DNA of 44,591 nucleotides from Arthrobacter wenxiniae (GCF_013376105.1 NZ_JAAMFM010000034.1:1-44591), one strand, 5' to 3'. Positions 32,496 through 42,900 are shown, numbered from the stretch's first letter. Translations and numbers: made by a program. Notes: generated from the sequence alone by a model not told the origin.

Positions 32496-33424
32496 TGCTT
32501 GTCTGCCTTCCGCTGCCCGGAACCGCGGGCAAACCGCTTTTCGATGAAATGCTGGCCCACCATCAAGACCGAGGTGAACAGCAGGTACCACAGGGAGGCC
32601 ACAATCAGCAGCGGCACCGGCGTGAACGTCACGGCGGAGATGCCCCGCGACACCCCATACAGGTCGATGCTCAGTGGAATGGCCGCCACCAGGGACGTTG
32701 TCTTGAGCATGGAGATGACCTCGTTGCCCGTGGGCGGAATGATGATCCGCATGGCCTGCGGCACTACCACGAAACGCATCGTCTGGCCCCACGACATCGC
32801 CAGGGCCCGTGATGCCTCCTCCTGTCCCTCGTCGACTGAGAGCAGGCCCGCGCGGACAATCTCGGACATGTAGGCGGCCTCGTTGAGGGCCAGGCCAATC
32901 ACCGCCGTGACGAACAGGTTCGTGAAAATGTCGTTGTGGAAGGAGACCCACGGCGCCATGAACGGCACGCCGATGGTCAGGACGGGGTAGATCAGCGAAA
33001 CGATGCCCCAAAAGACCAGCTGCACATAGACCGGCGTGCCGCGGAAGATCCAGATGTACAGCCAGGCGACGCTCTTCACCACGGGGTTCGGGGAGAGCCG
33101 CATGATGGCCAGCAGCAGGCCAAGGACAATGGCAATGACCATGGCGTAGACCGTCAGCTGGAGCGTGACCAGGGCGGCCTGGCTGATCCTCTTGTCGAAA
33201 ACATACTTGCCGACGTCGGCCCAGCCAAAGTCTTCGCGCTGGGCCGCGTCCAGGACAAACACGGCCAGCATGAGGACCAGGACCACCGCGACCAGGACCC
33301 GCCACGGGTGGCGCAGCGGGATCGCCTTGATGGCCTCCCCCTCCTGGTCGGCAGCCAGCGGCCCGCTCCCCGCCGCGGCCGGGGCGCCCTGCCCGGGAGC
33401 ATCCTGCCCGGGAGTATTCAGCAC
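32492..33424 (-). CDS. Polar amino acid ABC transporter, permease subunit
   Basis: A 310-residue inner-membrane protein of the His/Glu/Gln/Arg/opine permease family. A Gly/Ala/Pro-rich cytoplasmic N-terminus and an extra helix near residues 40-60 precede the core. The core starts [20 protein letters not shown], then [20 protein letters not shown], and the EAA loop is [21 protein letters not shown]. The GTG at 33424 lies 3 bp after the binding-protein stop. N-terminal extensions of this kind are common in actinobacterial versions. Confidence 0.92.
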   Translation of the reverse strand: MLNTPGQDAPGQGAPAAAGSGPLAADQEGEAIKAIPLRHPWRVLVAVVLVLMLAVFVLDAAQREDFGWADVGKYVFDKRISQAALVTLQLTVYAMVIAIVLGLLLAIMRLSPNPVVKSVAWLYIWIFRGTPVYVQLVFWGIVSLIYPVLTIGVPFMAPWVSFHNDIFTNLFVTAVIGLALNEAAYMSEIVRAGLLSVDEGQEEASRALAMSWGQTMRFVVVPQAMRIIIPPTGNEVISMLKTTSLVAAIPLSIDLYGVSRGISAVTFTPVPLLIVASLWYLLFTSVLMVGQHFIEKRFARGSGQRKADKQ

Positions 33425-33427
33425 GGG

Positions 33428-34330
33428 CTAGCCCTTCGCAGCCACGTTGATGGTTGCCGTTTTCACGCCACCGCTTTCCACGCCCCACTTCGCGAGGATC
33501 CGGGCGTAGCTGCCGTCGTCGATCAGGGACTGCAGGGCCTTCTGAAGCACCGGCTTGAAGGCGGAGTCCTTGGCCACCGGCATGCCGTACGGGGCAACCT
33601 CGAATGCGTCGCCGGCAGTCTGGAGCTTCTTCTTCGTCTGCGAAATCGCATACAGGGTGACCGGCGAATCGGCGCTCATGGCGTCAACCTGCCCCACCAC
33701 CAGGGCGTTTGTTGCCTGGTCCTGCGCATCGTACTTGAACACGGTGATGGCGGGCTTCCCGGCGTCGGTGCAGGCCTTGGACTTGGCGGGGACCTCATGG
33801 GTGTCCTCATAGGTCGTGGCCTGCACGGCCACCTTGAGTCCGCAGGCGTTGTTGGGGTCGACGGTCTTGCCCGCCGGGGACGCCCACTGGATGCCGGCCG
33901 AATAGTAGTTGACGAAGTCGACCTGCTTTTCGCGTTCCACGGTGTCCGTGAAGGATGACATGCCCATGTCGTCCTTGCCGGCCTTGATGGCGGGCAGGAT
34001 GTTGTCAAAGGTGCCGATGTCGAAGTTGACCTTCAGGCCCAGGACCTGGCCCAGGGCATTCGTCAGGTCCACCGACCACCCTGCGGGCTGGCCGTTGGCG
34101 TCCTTGAATTCATTCGGCGGGTAGTTGTTGGCCATGCCAACGTTGAGGACGCCGGCGCTCTTGATTTTCTCCGGAAGGGCGGCCGCGATGGCGCTGTCCT
34201 TCTGGACGACGGCGTCCTCCGGGGCCGCCGCGCTGCCGCTGCCGGGCGCGGACGCGCTGTTGTCGACGCAGCCCGTCAGCATCAGGGCGGCGACCGCGGC
34301 TGCGGCGGGAAGGAGGTAGATGCGGCGCAT
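33428..34330 (-). CDS. Amino acid ABC transporter substrate-binding lipoprotein
   Basis: A 300-residue family 3 solute-binding protein. The signal peptide [21 protein letters not shown] ends in the lipobox LTGC with Cys21. The domain starts [20 protein letters not shown], continues [17 protein letters not shown] and contains the hinge segment [20 protein letters not shown], typical of SBP family 3. [16 protein letters not shown] segment forms the second lobe. AAGGA is spaced 7 nt before the ATG at 34330. Ligand specificity, probably a polar amino acid, cannot be read directly. Confidence 0.92.
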   Translation of the reverse strand: MRRIYLLPAAAAVAALMLTGCVDNSASAPGSGSAAAPEDAVVQKDSAIAAALPEKIKSAGVLNVGMANNYPPNEFKDANGQPAGWSVDLTNALGQVLGLKVNFDIGTFDNILPAIKAGKDDMGMSSFTDTVEREKQVDFVNYYSAGIQWASPAGKTVDPNNACGLKVAVQATTYEDTHEVPAKSKACTDAGKPAITVFKYDAQDQATNALVVGQVDAMSADSPVTLYAISQTKKKLQTAGDAFEVAPYGMPVAKDSAFKPVLQKALQSLIDDGSYARILAKWGVESGGVKTATINVAAKG

Positions 34331-34413
34331 GGTGAAGTCCTTAATTCTTGGTGTTGCCGGACAAGCCGGAGGGTGGGTACGCTTCCGCCCGGACCAAAAA
34401 ATGATGGTGCGGG

Positions 34414-34437
34414 ACCGAACCTCTCCCCCAGGGTTCG
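34414..34437 (-). promoter_or_regulatory. Hairpin with downstream T run in the ABC operon leader
   Basis: On the minus strand CCGAACC and GGTTCGG form a 7-bp stem with a 10-nt loop. After 14 nt a TTTTTT run (complement of 34395-34400) follows, about 65 nt before the binding-protein ATG. It may be an attenuator or a processing hairpin. The separation between stem and T run weakens a plain terminator reading. Confidence 0.35.
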
Positions 34438-34567
34438 GCGTTAGGTGAAGCATCTCCACGGATCACGGTGCGCGGCGCGTCGGCGAAATTGCCTGTTGTC
34501 CGGGTCACACCGGGCCACCCGTTGAATCCAAACATACAGGCATGGCCCATCAACCGGGCCCCAGCCA

Positions 34568-34595
34568 CTGGGTTTCGACAGGCTCAACCACCGGG
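34568..34595. repeat. REP-like element, single copy
   Basis: CTGGGTTTCGACAGGCTCAA followed by CCACCGGG matches the core of the 65-bp units at 23856-24050 and resembles short palindromic elements scattered in Arthrobacter-like genomes. It lies in the 323-bp space between the divergent ABC operon and mycothione reductase. Nothing else coding is seen there. Confidence 0.55.
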
Positions 34596-34653
34596 CGCGG
34601 TAGCCTGACAAGCAGGTACGACCACCATGCGCAGCTGACGAAAGCAGGCACCC

Positions 34654-36057
34654 ATGCCCCACTTCGACCTGGTCATCATCGGCACAGGCTCCGGCAACTC
34701 CATCCCCGGACCGGAATTCGACGACTGGTCCATCGCCATTGTCGAGGACGGCCTCTTCGGCGGCACCTGCCTGAACGTGGGCTGCATCCCCACCAAGATG
34801 TTCGTCCACCCGGCGGAGCTGGCCGACGCCGCCCGCCACGGCAGGGCGCTGGGCGTCAACGCTCAGCTGAACTCCGTCGACTGGCCGGGCATCCGCGACA
34901 GGATTTTCGGCCGCATCGATGCCATCGAGGCCGGCGGGCGGCGGTACCGCGAGGGCCCCGAGTGCCCCAACACCACCGTCTTTGCCGGGCGCGGGCGGTT
35001 CACCGGGCCCAAGGCGCTCCACATTGACCTGCACGACGGCGGCACCTCCTCGGTGACCGCGGACAGGTTCGTCCTGGCGGCAGGTTCGCACGCCGTGGTC
35101 CCCGACATTCCCGGACTCGCCGACGGCACGGTCCCGTTCCACACCTCGGACACCATCATGCGCCTGGACCGCCTGCCGGCGAGCATCGCCATTCTGGGCG
35201 GCGGCTACATCGCCGCCGAGTTCGCGCACGTGTTCTCCTCCTTTGGCGTGGCCGTCACCCAGATCGCCCGGGGGGCCAGGCTGCTCAAGTCCCAGGACCT
35301 CGACGTGTCCGCCCAGTTCACCAAGGAGGCCGCGGCGCGCTACCAGGTCCTGCTCAACACCAAGGTGGGCGGCGTGGCAAAGGCGGGTGACGGCGTCGAA
35401 CTTCAGGTGGAGGGGCCGGACGGCCAGCACGCCATCAAGGCGGAGCTGCTGCTCGTGGCCACGGGCCGACGCCCCAACGGGGCGGGCCTGGACGTGGGGA
35501 AGACCGGGGTGGGGCTGGACGGGCACGGCCGCGTGGTGGTGGATGAGTTCCAGCGCACCTCCGTGGACGGAATCTACGCGCTGGGCGACGTCTCCTCCCG
35601 GTACCAGCTCAAGCACGTGGCCAATCACGAGGCGCGGGTGGTCAGGCACAACCTGGCCCACCCGGACGCGCCCATCAGCTCCGACCACCGCTTTGTGCCG
35701 GCCGCCGTGTTCTGCGACCCGCAGATCGCGTCCGTCGGCATCACGGAGGCGCACGCGGTCAAGGCGGGCATCCCGCATGCTGTCAAGACGCAGCTGTACG
35801 GGGACATCGCGGCGGGTTGGGCGCGTGAGGACACGGGCCACTTCCTGAAGGTGATTGCGGACCCGGCGACGGGACTGCTGCTGGGCGTGCACGCCATCGG
35901 CCCGGAGGCCGCCACGGTGATCCAGCCGCTGATCCAGGCCATGCACTTTCGGCAGACGGCCCACGATGTGGCGCGGAAGCAGTACTGGATCCACCCCGCG
36001 CTGTCCGAGCTCGTGGAAAACGCGCTGCTGGGCCTGCCGGAGGCGACCGGAAGATGA
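34654..36057 (+). CDS. mtr: Mycothione reductase
   Basis: A 467-residue flavoprotein disulfide reductase that regenerates mycothiol from mycothione with NADPH. The FAD-binding start is FDLVIIGTGSGNSI, where Mtr-type proteins have the SGNS variation. The redox-active disulfide is GGTCLNVGCIPTKMF with C39 and C44. The NADPH-binding motif is ILGGGYIAAEFA, and the second FAD contact is VDGIYALGDVSSRYQLKHVA. The C-terminal HPALSELVENALL carries the His-Glu dyad. The length is as expected. Mycothiol is restricted to actinobacteria, which supports the host assignment. No ribosome site is obvious beyond GCAGGC; the ATG at 34654 fits the family start. Confidence 0.93.
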   Translation: MPHFDLVIIGTGSGNSIPGPEFDDWSIAIVEDGLFGGTCLNVGCIPTKMFVHPAELADAARHGRALGVNAQLNSVDWPGIRDRIFGRIDAIEAGGRRYREGPECPNTTVFAGRGRFTGPKALHIDLHDGGTSSVTADRFVLAAGSHAVVPDIPGLADGTVPFHTSDTIMRLDRLPASIAILGGGYIAAEFAHVFSSFGVAVTQIARGARLLKSQDLDVSAQFTKEAAARYQVLLNTKVGGVAKAGDGVELQVEGPDGQHAIKAELLLVATGRRPNGAGLDVGKTGVGLDGHGRVVVDEFQRTSVDGIYALGDVSSRYQLKHVANHEARVVRHNLAHPDAPISSDHRFVPAAVFCDPQIASVGITEAHAVKAGIPHAVKTQLYGDIAAGWAREDTGHFLKVIADPATGLLLGVHAIGPEAATVIQPLIQAMHFRQTAHDVARKQYWIHPALSELVENALLGLPEATGR

Positions 36058-36216
36058 CGCACAGCACTGCCATGCCGACGCCTGCCCGCGAGCGCCTCGC
36101 ACAACTTCTTGCAGACGTTGGGCCGGGCGGCTCGGACAGCGCCGTAACGTCAAGGTAGCCGCGAGCGCGCACCCCGGCCGCACTTTGCCACCCGATTCTG
36201 CGCTGACGTGCCGGAG

Positions 36217-36756
36217 CTAGGCCAGGCCGAGGGTGTCAATGATATTCCGGGCAATGTCCGCGGGGGCGGGGCCAATGTCGAACCGGGCCCCGGGTTCGTC
36301 CGGGCCCGGTTCCTCGAGGGCGGCGAACTGGCTTGCCAACAGCTCCGGAGGCATGAAATGGCCGTGCCGCGACGCCAGCCGGGCCGCAATGGTCTCCTGC
36401 GTCCCGGCCAGGAAAACAAACTCGACCCCGGAGCCCCGGCGGTTGATCACCTCCCGGTAGGAGCGTTTAAGCGCCGAGCACGTAATGACGCCGTTTTCCC
36501 GCCGGTCGAGGCGCTCCCCGACCCACTGCGCCACTTTCTCCAGCCACGGCCACCTGTCGTCGTCATTCAGCGGGTGCCCGGCAGCCATTTTGTCGATGTT
36601 TGCCTGGGGATGCAGGGCATCGCCTTCCTCAAACGGCCAGCCCAGGCGGTCGGCCAGGAGGGCCGCCACCGTGGTCTTGCCGCAGCCTGAAACGCCCATG
36701 ACCACCAGCACCACGGGTTCGGCTGCATTTTCGTGGACGGGCTCCGGGATCTGCAT
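36217..36756 (-). CDS. gntK: Gluconokinase, GntK type
   Basis: A 179-residue P-loop kinase phosphorylating D-gluconate to 6-phosphogluconate for the pentose phosphate pathway. Walker A is GVSGCGKT (21-28). Substrate-site elements are FEEGDALHPQANIDKMAAG and PLNDDDRWPWL. A later helix reads CSALKRSYREVINRR, and the lid region is RHGHFMPPELLASQFAALEE. All are diagnostic of thermoresistant gluconokinase. The C-terminus is complete. It is monocistronic and convergent with mycothione reductase, with 159 bp between; a short plus-strand frame there (36072-36158, MPTPARERLAQLLADVG) may be a 5' gene remnant. Confidence 0.92.
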   Translation of the reverse strand: MQIPEPVHENAAEPVVLVVMGVSGCGKTTVAALLADRLGWPFEEGDALHPQANIDKMAAGHPLNDDDRWPWLEKVAQWVGERLDRRENGVITCSALKRSYREVINRRGSGVEFVFLAGTQETIAARLASRHGHFMPPELLASQFAALEEPGPDEPGARFDIGPAPADIARNIIDTLGLA

Positions 36757-36863
36757 GCTCCGATCATTGCACCACGGACCCGGCGGTGTCTGCACCAGGC
36801 GTGTCGGCCCGGCGCCGGAGGCAAAGGCCACGCACACCCGCCCCGTGCCATAGGGTGGGGACA

Positions 36864-39455
36864 ATGCACACTTTTGACGCCGCCCCGCCCACGCAACCGG
36901 CCGCCGAGGACGCACCTGACGGATTCGTCCGGGTACGGGGCGCGCGCGAGAACAACCTGAAGAATGTCGACGTCGATGTTCCCCGCGATGCCATCGTGGC
37001 CTTCACCGGTATTTCCGGCAGCGGCAAGTCCTCCCTGGCCTTCGGGACCATCTTTGCCGAAGCCCAGCGCCGCTATTTCGAGTCCGTGGCGCCGTACGCG
37101 CGCCGGCTGATCCAGCAGGGCAACAATCCCAGGGTGGAGGCGATCACGGGACTCCCGCCCGCCGTGGCATTGCAGCAGCGCCGCGGCACGCCGAGTGCGC
37201 GCTCCTCGGTGGGAACGGTGACCACGCTGTCCAACTCCCTGCGCATGCTCTTTTCCCGGGCCGGCGACTACCCCGAAGGCGCCGGGATCCTGTATTCGGA
37301 TTCCTTCTCCCCCAACACGGCCACCGGCGCGTGCCCGGTGTGCCACGGCCTGGGCACGGCACACACGGTCAGTGAACAATCTCTCGTGCCGGATCCGACG
37401 CTGAGCATCCGCGACGGGGCGGTCGCCGCCTGGCCGGGCGCCTGGCAGGGGAAGAACCTGCGGGACATCCTCAGCCACCTCGGCTACGACGTCGACGTGC
37501 CTTGGCGGGAGCTGCCGAAGAAGGACCGGGACTGGATCCTTTTCACCGAGGAACGGCCCGTCGTGGAAGTCACGCCGAAGCGCGACAGGGTGGAAAAGCC
37601 CTACAAGGGACAGTTTTGGAGTGCCCGCAGCCACGTCCTGCACACCCTGGCGGACTCCAAGAGCGCTGCCATGCGCGACCGCGCCCTGTCCTTCATGCAT
37701 TCCGGCCCGTGCCCCAACTGTGCCGGCAGCGGACTCAAGCCCGACGCCCTGGCCGTGACGATCGACGGGCGCAACATCGCCGCCATGAATGCGCTGTCCC
37801 TGACGGAGCTCGCGGCCGCCCTGCAAACGTCCGGCACCGCCGGTCCGCACGCGGACGGCTCCCGGGAGGCCGTTGCCGACGCCATTTCCAAGGACCTGCT
37901 CCAGCGCGTGGGCGTGCTCGTGGACCTGGGGCTGGGCTATCTCAGCCTGGGACGCGCCACTCCCACGCTCTCCCCCGGCGAGATGCAGCGGCTGCGCATT
38001 GCCACCCAGCTGCGCTCCGGGCTTTTCGGGGTGGTCTATGTTCTGGACGAGCCTTCGGCCGGCCTGCATCCCGCCGACGCCGAGCCCCTGTTGGAGGTGC
38101 TGGTCCGGCTCAAGGCCTCCGGCAACACCGTGTTCCTGGTCGAGCACAACATGGATTTGGTGCGCCGTGCGGACTGGCTGGTGGATGTGGGCCCCCGCGC
38201 CGGGGACGACGGCGGCCAGGTCCTCTACAGCGGGCCGGTGGCGGGCCTGGCTGATGTCCAGGAATCCGTGACCCGGCCCTACCTGCTTGGGGGGCCCACG
38301 CCGTCGCTTCCCCCTCGCCCCGCTGACACGGACGACGACGGCACCCCGCCTTCCCCGGACGACCGCGCCGAAGGGGACCGCCGGGCCGCCCGCGGCGGCC
38401 TCCAACTCAACGGCATCACGCTGCACAACCTCCAGGACCTTGACGTCACCGTCCCGCTGGGCGTCCTCACGTCCGTGACAGGGGTGTCCGGTGCGGGGAA
38501 GTCGACGCTGTTGGAGGTGGTCTCCCGCGCCGTCGACCCGCGGCCGCGCCCCGGGGCGGCAGATGGACCGGAGGAGCCGTCCGGTCCGGCCGGTCCGGCC
38601 GGCGTCGCGCGGCAGCTTCCCGTTGCCGCGGTGCCCGGTCTCGAGGTGGTGGACAGGCTGGTCCAGGTGGACCAGCGGCCCATCGGCCGCACCCCCAGGT
38701 CAAACCTGGCAACCTACACGGGCCTGTTTGATTCCGTCCGCCGCGAATTCGCGGCCACGGAGGCGGCCCGCGCCCGCGGCTTCACGGCCAGCCGGTTCTC
38801 CTTCAACGTTGCCGGCGGCCGGTGCGAAAATTGCCTTGGCGACGGATGGGTGGCGGTGGAGCTGCTCTTCCTGCCGGGAAGCTACGGGCCGTGCCCGGTC
38901 TGTCACGGCGCCCGGTTCAATGATGAAACCCTCGAGGTGGAGTACCGCGGCAGGAACATAGCCGGCGTGCTGGGCCTGAGCGTGGACGCAGCCTCCGACT
39001 TCCTGACGGACATCCCCGCCGCCGCCCGCAGCCTGGCAACCTTGCGCGAGGTGGGCCTTGGCTATCTGCGCCTCGGCCAGCCCGCCACGGAACTGTCCGG
39101 CGGCGAGGCACAAAGGATCAAACTGGCCACGGAACTCCAACGGGCCCGCCGCGGCCACACCCTCTACCTGCTGGACGAACCGACCACAGGGCTCCACCCG
39201 GCCGATGTCCGCCTGCTGCTGCGCCAGCTCAACCGCCTGGTCGATGCCGGCAACACAGTGGTGGTGGTGGAACATGACATGGACGTGGTGGCCGCTTCCG
39301 ACTGGGTGCTGGACATGGGCCCGTCCGGAGGCGCGGCCGGGGGCCGGGTCATGGCCGCCGGCACGCCGGAAGACGTAGCCGCCGACGCCGGCAGCCGAAC
39401 CGCGCCGTACCTCGCCAAGGCGCTGGCGGACGGTGGCGCGGGACGCGGGGCGTAG
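36864..39455 (+). CDS. UvrA-like excinuclease ATPase (UvrA2 type)
   Basis: An 863-residue tandem ABC ATPase. The first half has Walker [11 protein letters not shown] (49-58), a zinc knuckle region [11 protein letters not shown] and CPNCAGSG, and the signature [15 protein letters not shown]. The second half has Walker [14 protein letters not shown], the zinc module [10 protein letters not shown] and CPVCHGARF, and the signature [15 protein letters not shown]. Classical UvrA is about 950 residues; this protein is shorter in the region that contacts UvrB. That places it with UvrA2/DrrC-like paralogs linked to tolerance of DNA-binding drugs rather than with the housekeeping protein. It is monocistronic. 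Confidence 0.88.
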   Translation: MHTFDAAPPTQPAAEDAPDGFVRVRGARENNLKNVDVDVPRDAIVAFTGISGSGKSSLAFGTIFAEAQRRYFESVAPYARRLIQQGNNPRVEAITGLPPAVALQQRRGTPSARSSVGTVTTLSNSLRMLFSRAGDYPEGAGILYSDSFSPNTATGACPVCHGLGTAHTVSEQSLVPDPTLSIRDGAVAAWPGAWQGKNLRDILSHLGYDVDVPWRELPKKDRDWILFTEERPVVEVTPKRDRVEKPYKGQFWSARSHVLHTLADSKSAAMRDRALSFMHSGPCPNCAGSGLKPDALAVTIDGRNIAAMNALSLTELAAALQTSGTAGPHADGSREAVADAISKDLLQRVGVLVDLGLGYLSLGRATPTLSPGEMQRLRIATQLRSGLFGVVYVLDEPSAGLHPADAEPLLEVLVRLKASGNTVFLVEHNMDLVRRADWLVDVGPRAGDDGGQVLYSGPVAGLADVQESVTRPYLLGGPTPSLPPRPADTDDDGTPPSPDDRAEGDRRAARGGLQLNGITLHNLQDLDVTVPLGVLTSVTGVSGAGKSTLLEVVSRAVDPRPRPGAADGPEEPSGPAGPAGVARQLPVAAVPGLEVVDRLVQVDQRPIGRTPRSNLATYTGLFDSVRREFAATEAARARGFTASRFSFNVAGGRCENCLGDGWVAVELLFLPGSYGPCPVCHGARFNDETLEVEYRGRNIAGVLGLSVDAASDFLTDIPAAARSLATLREVGLGYLRLGQPATELSGGEAQRIKLATELQRARRGHTLYLLDEPTTGLHPADVRLLLRQLNRLVDAGNTVVVVEHDMDVVAASDWVLDMGPSGGAAGGRVMAAGTPEDVAADAGSRTAPYLAKALADGGAGRGA

Positions 39456-39456
39456 T

Positions 39457-39482
39457 GTGGCCGCAACAGTCCTGACGGCCAC
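39457..39482 (+). terminator. Candidate terminator hairpin after the UvrA-like gene
   Basis: GTGGCCG (39457-39463) pairs with CGGCCAC (39476-39482) around a 12-nt loop, starting just past the stop codon. No U tract follows. Confidence 0.45.
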
Positions 39483-39575
39483 GGCTCTGGTGCGGCGCGG
39501 GCCGGTGTGTTTTGCTTGTCTTGGCCCATGCGGACCGCGCCGTTATTTGTCCATCCGCACCAAAGGAGAACACCA

Positions 39576-40121
39576 ATGACCCTGCCCACAGAACTCACCG
39601 CAGGTACCTGGACGCTCGACCTTGCCCACAGCGAGATCGGCTTCACGGTCCGCCATGCGGGCATCAGCAAGGTCCGCGGCCGCTTCACGGACGCCACGGC
39701 CGAGGCCCGGGTGGGCGACTCGCTGGCCAATTCGACCCTGCACGCCGTAGTGAAGACCGCCAGCTTTGATTCCGGCGACGCCAACCGGGACCAGCACGTC
39801 CGCGGCGCCGACTTTTTCGACGTCGACCAATACCCGGAAATGAAGTTCCGGGCCACCAGCATCGAAGGCTCCGGTGAGGAGTACACGCTGACCGGCGACC
39901 TCACCATCCGCGACATCACCAAGCCCGTGGAACTGGAAGTGGAATTCACCGGCGTGGCCGTGGATCCCTTCGGCGCCACCCGCGCCGGGTTCACCGCCGA
40001 AACCGTGATCAGCCGCAAGGAATTCGGCCTGACCTGGAACGCCGCCCTCGCAGCCGGCGGCCTCCTGGTCAGCGACAAGGTCAAGATCGAACTCGACGCC
40101 GCGCTGGTCAAGCAGGCCTGA
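39576..40121 (+). CDS. YceI-family lipid-binding lipocalin-like protein
   Basis: A 181-residue YceI-type beta-barrel that binds isoprenoid or other lipids in its cavity. It opens LTAGTWTLDLAHSEIGFTVR, continues KVRGRFTDATAEARVGD, and has HVRGADFFDVDQYPEMKFRA and YTLTGDLTIRDITKPVELEV, all hallmarks. There is no signal peptide, so it is cytoplasmic, as common in actinobacteria. AAAGGAG precedes the ATG. The 160 bp that follow hold no gene I can name, although a short open piece (INSELPEADAGDAFKAFNGG) is seen. Confidence 0.92.
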   Translation: MTLPTELTAGTWTLDLAHSEIGFTVRHAGISKVRGRFTDATAEARVGDSLANSTLHAVVKTASFDSGDANRDQHVRGADFFDVDQYPEMKFRATSIEGSGEEYTLTGDLTIRDITKPVELEVEFTGVAVDPFGATRAGFTAETVISRKEFGLTWNAALAAGGLLVSDKVKIELDAALVKQA

Positions 40122-40281
40122 CGGCGGGCGCCATCGCCATCAACTCCGAACTGCCCGAGGCAGACGCCGGGGACGCCTTCAAGGCTTTCAATGGAGGATC
40201 CTGACACCGGAGAACTGGGACCTGGCCTCACGTCGGCGGCTGAGGTGTCCGCCTTGGCGGCAGCGAGCCGGTGCGCGGCAA

Positions 40282-40869
40282 TTACGCGGGAGTTCGGGCG
40301 GTAAGGGACTTAATGGTGGCGGGAAGAGCCTTTGCCGCGTCGGACTCCGTGAGCCGACCTGCCCGAATTTCCGCCGCCGCGCCGTGAAGCAGGGAGAAGA
40401 AGCACCCGGTGAGCCACTGGGAGGTCAGGTCGGTCCGAAAGATGCCGGCCTCCTGGCCCCGTTCGATCAGCGCCCTGACGCGCAGCAGGGTGGCGTCATG
40501 GTGCTCGCGAATGCGGTCGGATCCCAAGTCATCGTCGGCCACCGCCAGCAGCCCGTGGAAATTGTCCACTATCCGCCAGGAGGACCGGACGAGCAGGTCG
40601 AGCGCTTCGGAGGGGTCGCCGTCGAGCTTCAGCGGAGCAAGTTCCTCCTCAACACGGCGCATGGTTTGGGCCGCGGCCGCGTCAAGCAGTTCCCCGCGCG
40701 ACGAGAAATGGCCGTAGAGGGTCACCCGGCCCACCCCCGCCGCCTGCGCGATTTCGGTCATGCTGGCCCTGGCATTGGCTGCGAGGCAGGCCGATGCTGC
40801 GTCGAGGATTGCCGCGCGATTGCGTTGGGCGTCGGCCCGGCGGTTCTGGCCGGCCGGTTCTTCGGTCAT
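40282..40869 (-). CDS. TetR-family transcriptional regulator
   Basis: A 195-residue repressor-type regulator. The HTH occupies residues 15-60 (RAAILDAASACLAANARASM, then TEIAQAAGVGRVTLYGHFSS). An all-helical ligand domain follows (SWRIVDNFHGLLAVADDDLG, QWLTGCFFSLLHGAAAEIRA). I prefer the ATG at 40869, with AGGAG spaced 9 nt upstream, over the TTG 9 nt earlier. The nearest same-strand gene is the decayed alpha/beta hydrolase upstream, which may have been its target. Confidence 0.88.
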   Translation of the reverse strand: MTEEPAGQNRRADAQRNRAAILDAASACLAANARASMTEIAQAAGVGRVTLYGHFSSRGELLDAAAAQTMRRVEEELAPLKLDGDPSEALDLLVRSSWRIVDNFHGLLAVADDDLGSDRIREHHDATLLRVRALIERGQEAGIFRTDLTSQWLTGCFFSLLHGAAAEIRAGRLTESDAAKALPATIKSLTARTPA

Positions 40870-40920
40870 GGACTCCAACTCCTCTCCAACTGTCCTGCAG
40901 GTTGTATCACCGCGGCGGAG

Positions 40921-41770
40921 CTACGTTGTGCCGCCGTGGCCCAGAAAGGCGCGGATTGTGTGGGCCATGGCCTTGGACTGCGTCCAGTGCAGGTAATGCC
41001 CGCCCTTGAGGACAACCAGTTCATGGTGCCTGACGTTGGCCAGCTGGCGTTGGTGCGCGCCGAGCCGGTCCGCATTCTGGTCAATGCTGTCCTGGGACAG
41101 GAAGTCCAGCACGGGAAGGCTGTCGGCATACCGGACATCCCGGAGTTTCGCAGCGTTCTCTCCCACCCTAAGGGTTTCGCCGGTGACGGCCTGGTTCCCA
41201 AAGGTCCAACTGGTCAGCTGGCGCATTTTTTGGCGTTCAGTTTTGGTGAAGCCCCCTCCCGCTGGCTCTCCATAGCCAAGGGCGGTGGACCAGCGGACCA
41301 AGCCCGTGGTCGATGGGATATGTGCCCAGGAGTACTTCCGGGCCGGCGCCACGGGTGCGGTTGGCGTTTTGCCTGTGGTGGTTTTGCTGGCCGGAACGGT
41401 GGGGTCGAGGCCGACGACGCTGGAGACTTCCCACTGTTTGGAAGCCGCCCAGTTCCCGGATCAGCGGGGCAAAGTCCAGCGCCGGGGCCGGGGTCCCCAG
41501 CCCGCTGAGGAACACTATCGTCGGACCGGTGCGGCCGCTCCGGGAGACGTTGATGGAGCCTTCCTTGATCTGGACCTTCTCCCCGCAGGGGGCGGCGTGG
41601 GCCTTCCCACCCCCTTCCAACATGAGGTTTGCAGCGGTGGAAAGGAGCAGCAGTGCGGCGAGGGACATCGCCACAGCCCCTGCCGCCTTCAGGGTCCGGC
41701 GGCGCGGACGCGGGTGGGGACGTTGATCGGGGGCCAAGGGGGTGCGGTGGGAGAGTGGGCGCGATGGCAT
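40921..41770 (-). pseudogene. Exported alpha/beta hydrolase lacking its nucleophile region
   Basis: The 5' part encodes a basic, hydrophobic signal-anchor (LKAAGAVAMSLAALLLLSTA) and the start of the hydrolase fold (SGRTGPTIVFLSGLGTPAPA, LDFAPLIRELGGF). The sequence then jumps, in another frame, to WEVSSVVGLDPTVPASKTTT and on through YSWAHIPSTTGLVRW to the C-terminal GHYLHWTQSKAMAHTIRAFL with the catalytic His, ending at 40921. The segment between, which carries the GxSxG nucleophile, is deleted and the frame is broken. Family members are about 330-350 residues. Confidence 0.65.
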
Positions 41771-41935
41771 GACAGGACTCCAGGAAGTACGGGGGATTTA
41801 GGTGTGCGGTGCGATGTCTCCGCGCTGAAATGCCGTCCGGTGGGCCGTTTGCGGGCATGGATAAATCACACAATGGTGTTTGAGTAAATAAAAGTGTCCC
41901 TACTCCACGCTTCGAACCCCGCGACACCAACCGGG

Positions 41936-42367
41936 TTACGGGCACCGCTTGGCGTCCCAAGCTGGCGCATCCAGGCCCACCAGGTCCGCGCTGACGCGCC
42001 AAAGCCGCGCCGCCGCCCCCTCGTCATGGGACCGGACGAAGGATTTGCGGCCCTTTCCGTGGGCGAAGCAGCAGCCCGTCACCCCCTCCAGTTCGGGCGC
42101 GGTCGCCAGCAGCACCGAAGTCGCCGCGCCGCGCCGGGGAGTTCATGAGGGGCCGCAGGAAGGGATCCGGCAGACGTTGGATGGTGCCGGGATCCCCGGC
42201 CCCGCATTGGAGTGTTCGCCCTGCAGGTCGCCGAAGTCAATCCGCCCCAGCGCCTGCGCGTTGGGCGCCACCGTGTCGACCCGCGCTGTGTCCGCTTCCA
42301 GCATCCGCTCCATCAGCAGGTTCGCGAGCGGGAACGGCGCCAGGAGCTCCCCCACCAGGCGCCGCAC
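41936..42367 (-). pseudogene. Short-chain dehydrogenase, fragmented
   Basis: LLMERMLEADTARVDTVAPN followed by AQALGRIDFGDLQGEHSN corresponds to the mid-part of retinol-dehydrogenase-like SDRs, normally VVTVSS then GRIDFDDLQ. The YxxxK active site that should follow is missing. Further on, in other frames, TIQRLPDPFLRPLMNSP and GAATSVLLATAPELEGVTG, then ARLWRVSADLVGL, reproduce the SDR C-terminus, stopping at 41936. Point changes in conserved positions indicate long decay. Confidence 0.6.
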
Positions 42368-42380
42368 AGTTCCGCCCGGC

Positions 42381-42781
42381 TCAGGCGGCTTCGGGCCCCG
42401 CCACGCGGGCTGGAGGATCGAACGGCCCCTGGTCCAGGCGGAACGTCGGGTACTTGTCCGTCATCATCCACCGGGACAGCCCCGGGTCGAGCTGCCCGGC
42501 CAGTTGTGCGGGCATGGAGACCCCGCTTCCGGTCCTCCCTGCCTCCGTCGGCGAGCCCGGGCTGATGCCCCGGCCGAGCCAGGCGGCCCCGAGAAGGATC
42601 ACGGTTGCGCCGAGGGCCATTCCGAGCAACGTCCAGGGAAGGGGAAGGGACGTGCCCAGCGCCCCCAGCGAGGCCGCACCCAGGAGGGCGCCGGCGACGA
42701 GTGCGAACATGTGCATCCCCGGCATGCGGCCCGCAGGCGGGCCCGGCTTTGAGGGGTTTCAAACGGAACCGATGTTGACAT
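42381..42781 (-). pseudogene. DUF4389-like membrane protein, core deleted and frameshifted
   Basis: MSTSVPFETPQS (start 42781) must shift by one base to continue PGPPAGRMPGMHMFALVAGA and LLGAASLGALGT. Later QLAGQLDPGLSRWM joins directly, in frame, to TDKYPTFRLDQGPFDPPA. In DUF4389 proteins the LSRW segment starts the membrane core and the TDxYPPF segment follows its end, so about 80 residues of helices are absent. Confidence 0.5.
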
Positions 42782-42900
42782 GGCTTGCTTCTTTCATGGG
42801 GTGTTGGGGGTGCAGGCACGAAAGGCCTGCCGTTGGACTGCCGTTGCATGGCTGTTGACGCGCCGAGTGGACAGCCGTTCTTGGCGCGCCGGGCAGCGGC

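Noticed and set aside
36072-36158. Short plus-strand frame MPTPARERLAQLLADVG... after mycothione reductase
   Set aside because: 28 codons only; resembles the start of some oxygenase-type proteins, but is too short to support a gene or a named remnant.
36567-38426. 619-codon open frame opposite the UvrA-like gene
   Set aside because: Mirror of third-position GC bias; no recognisable motif, and it overlaps firmly assigned genes on both strands.
40122-40281. Open piece INSELPEADAGDAFKAFNGG after YceI
   Set aside because: No start codon, ribosome site or recognisable family; could be chance.
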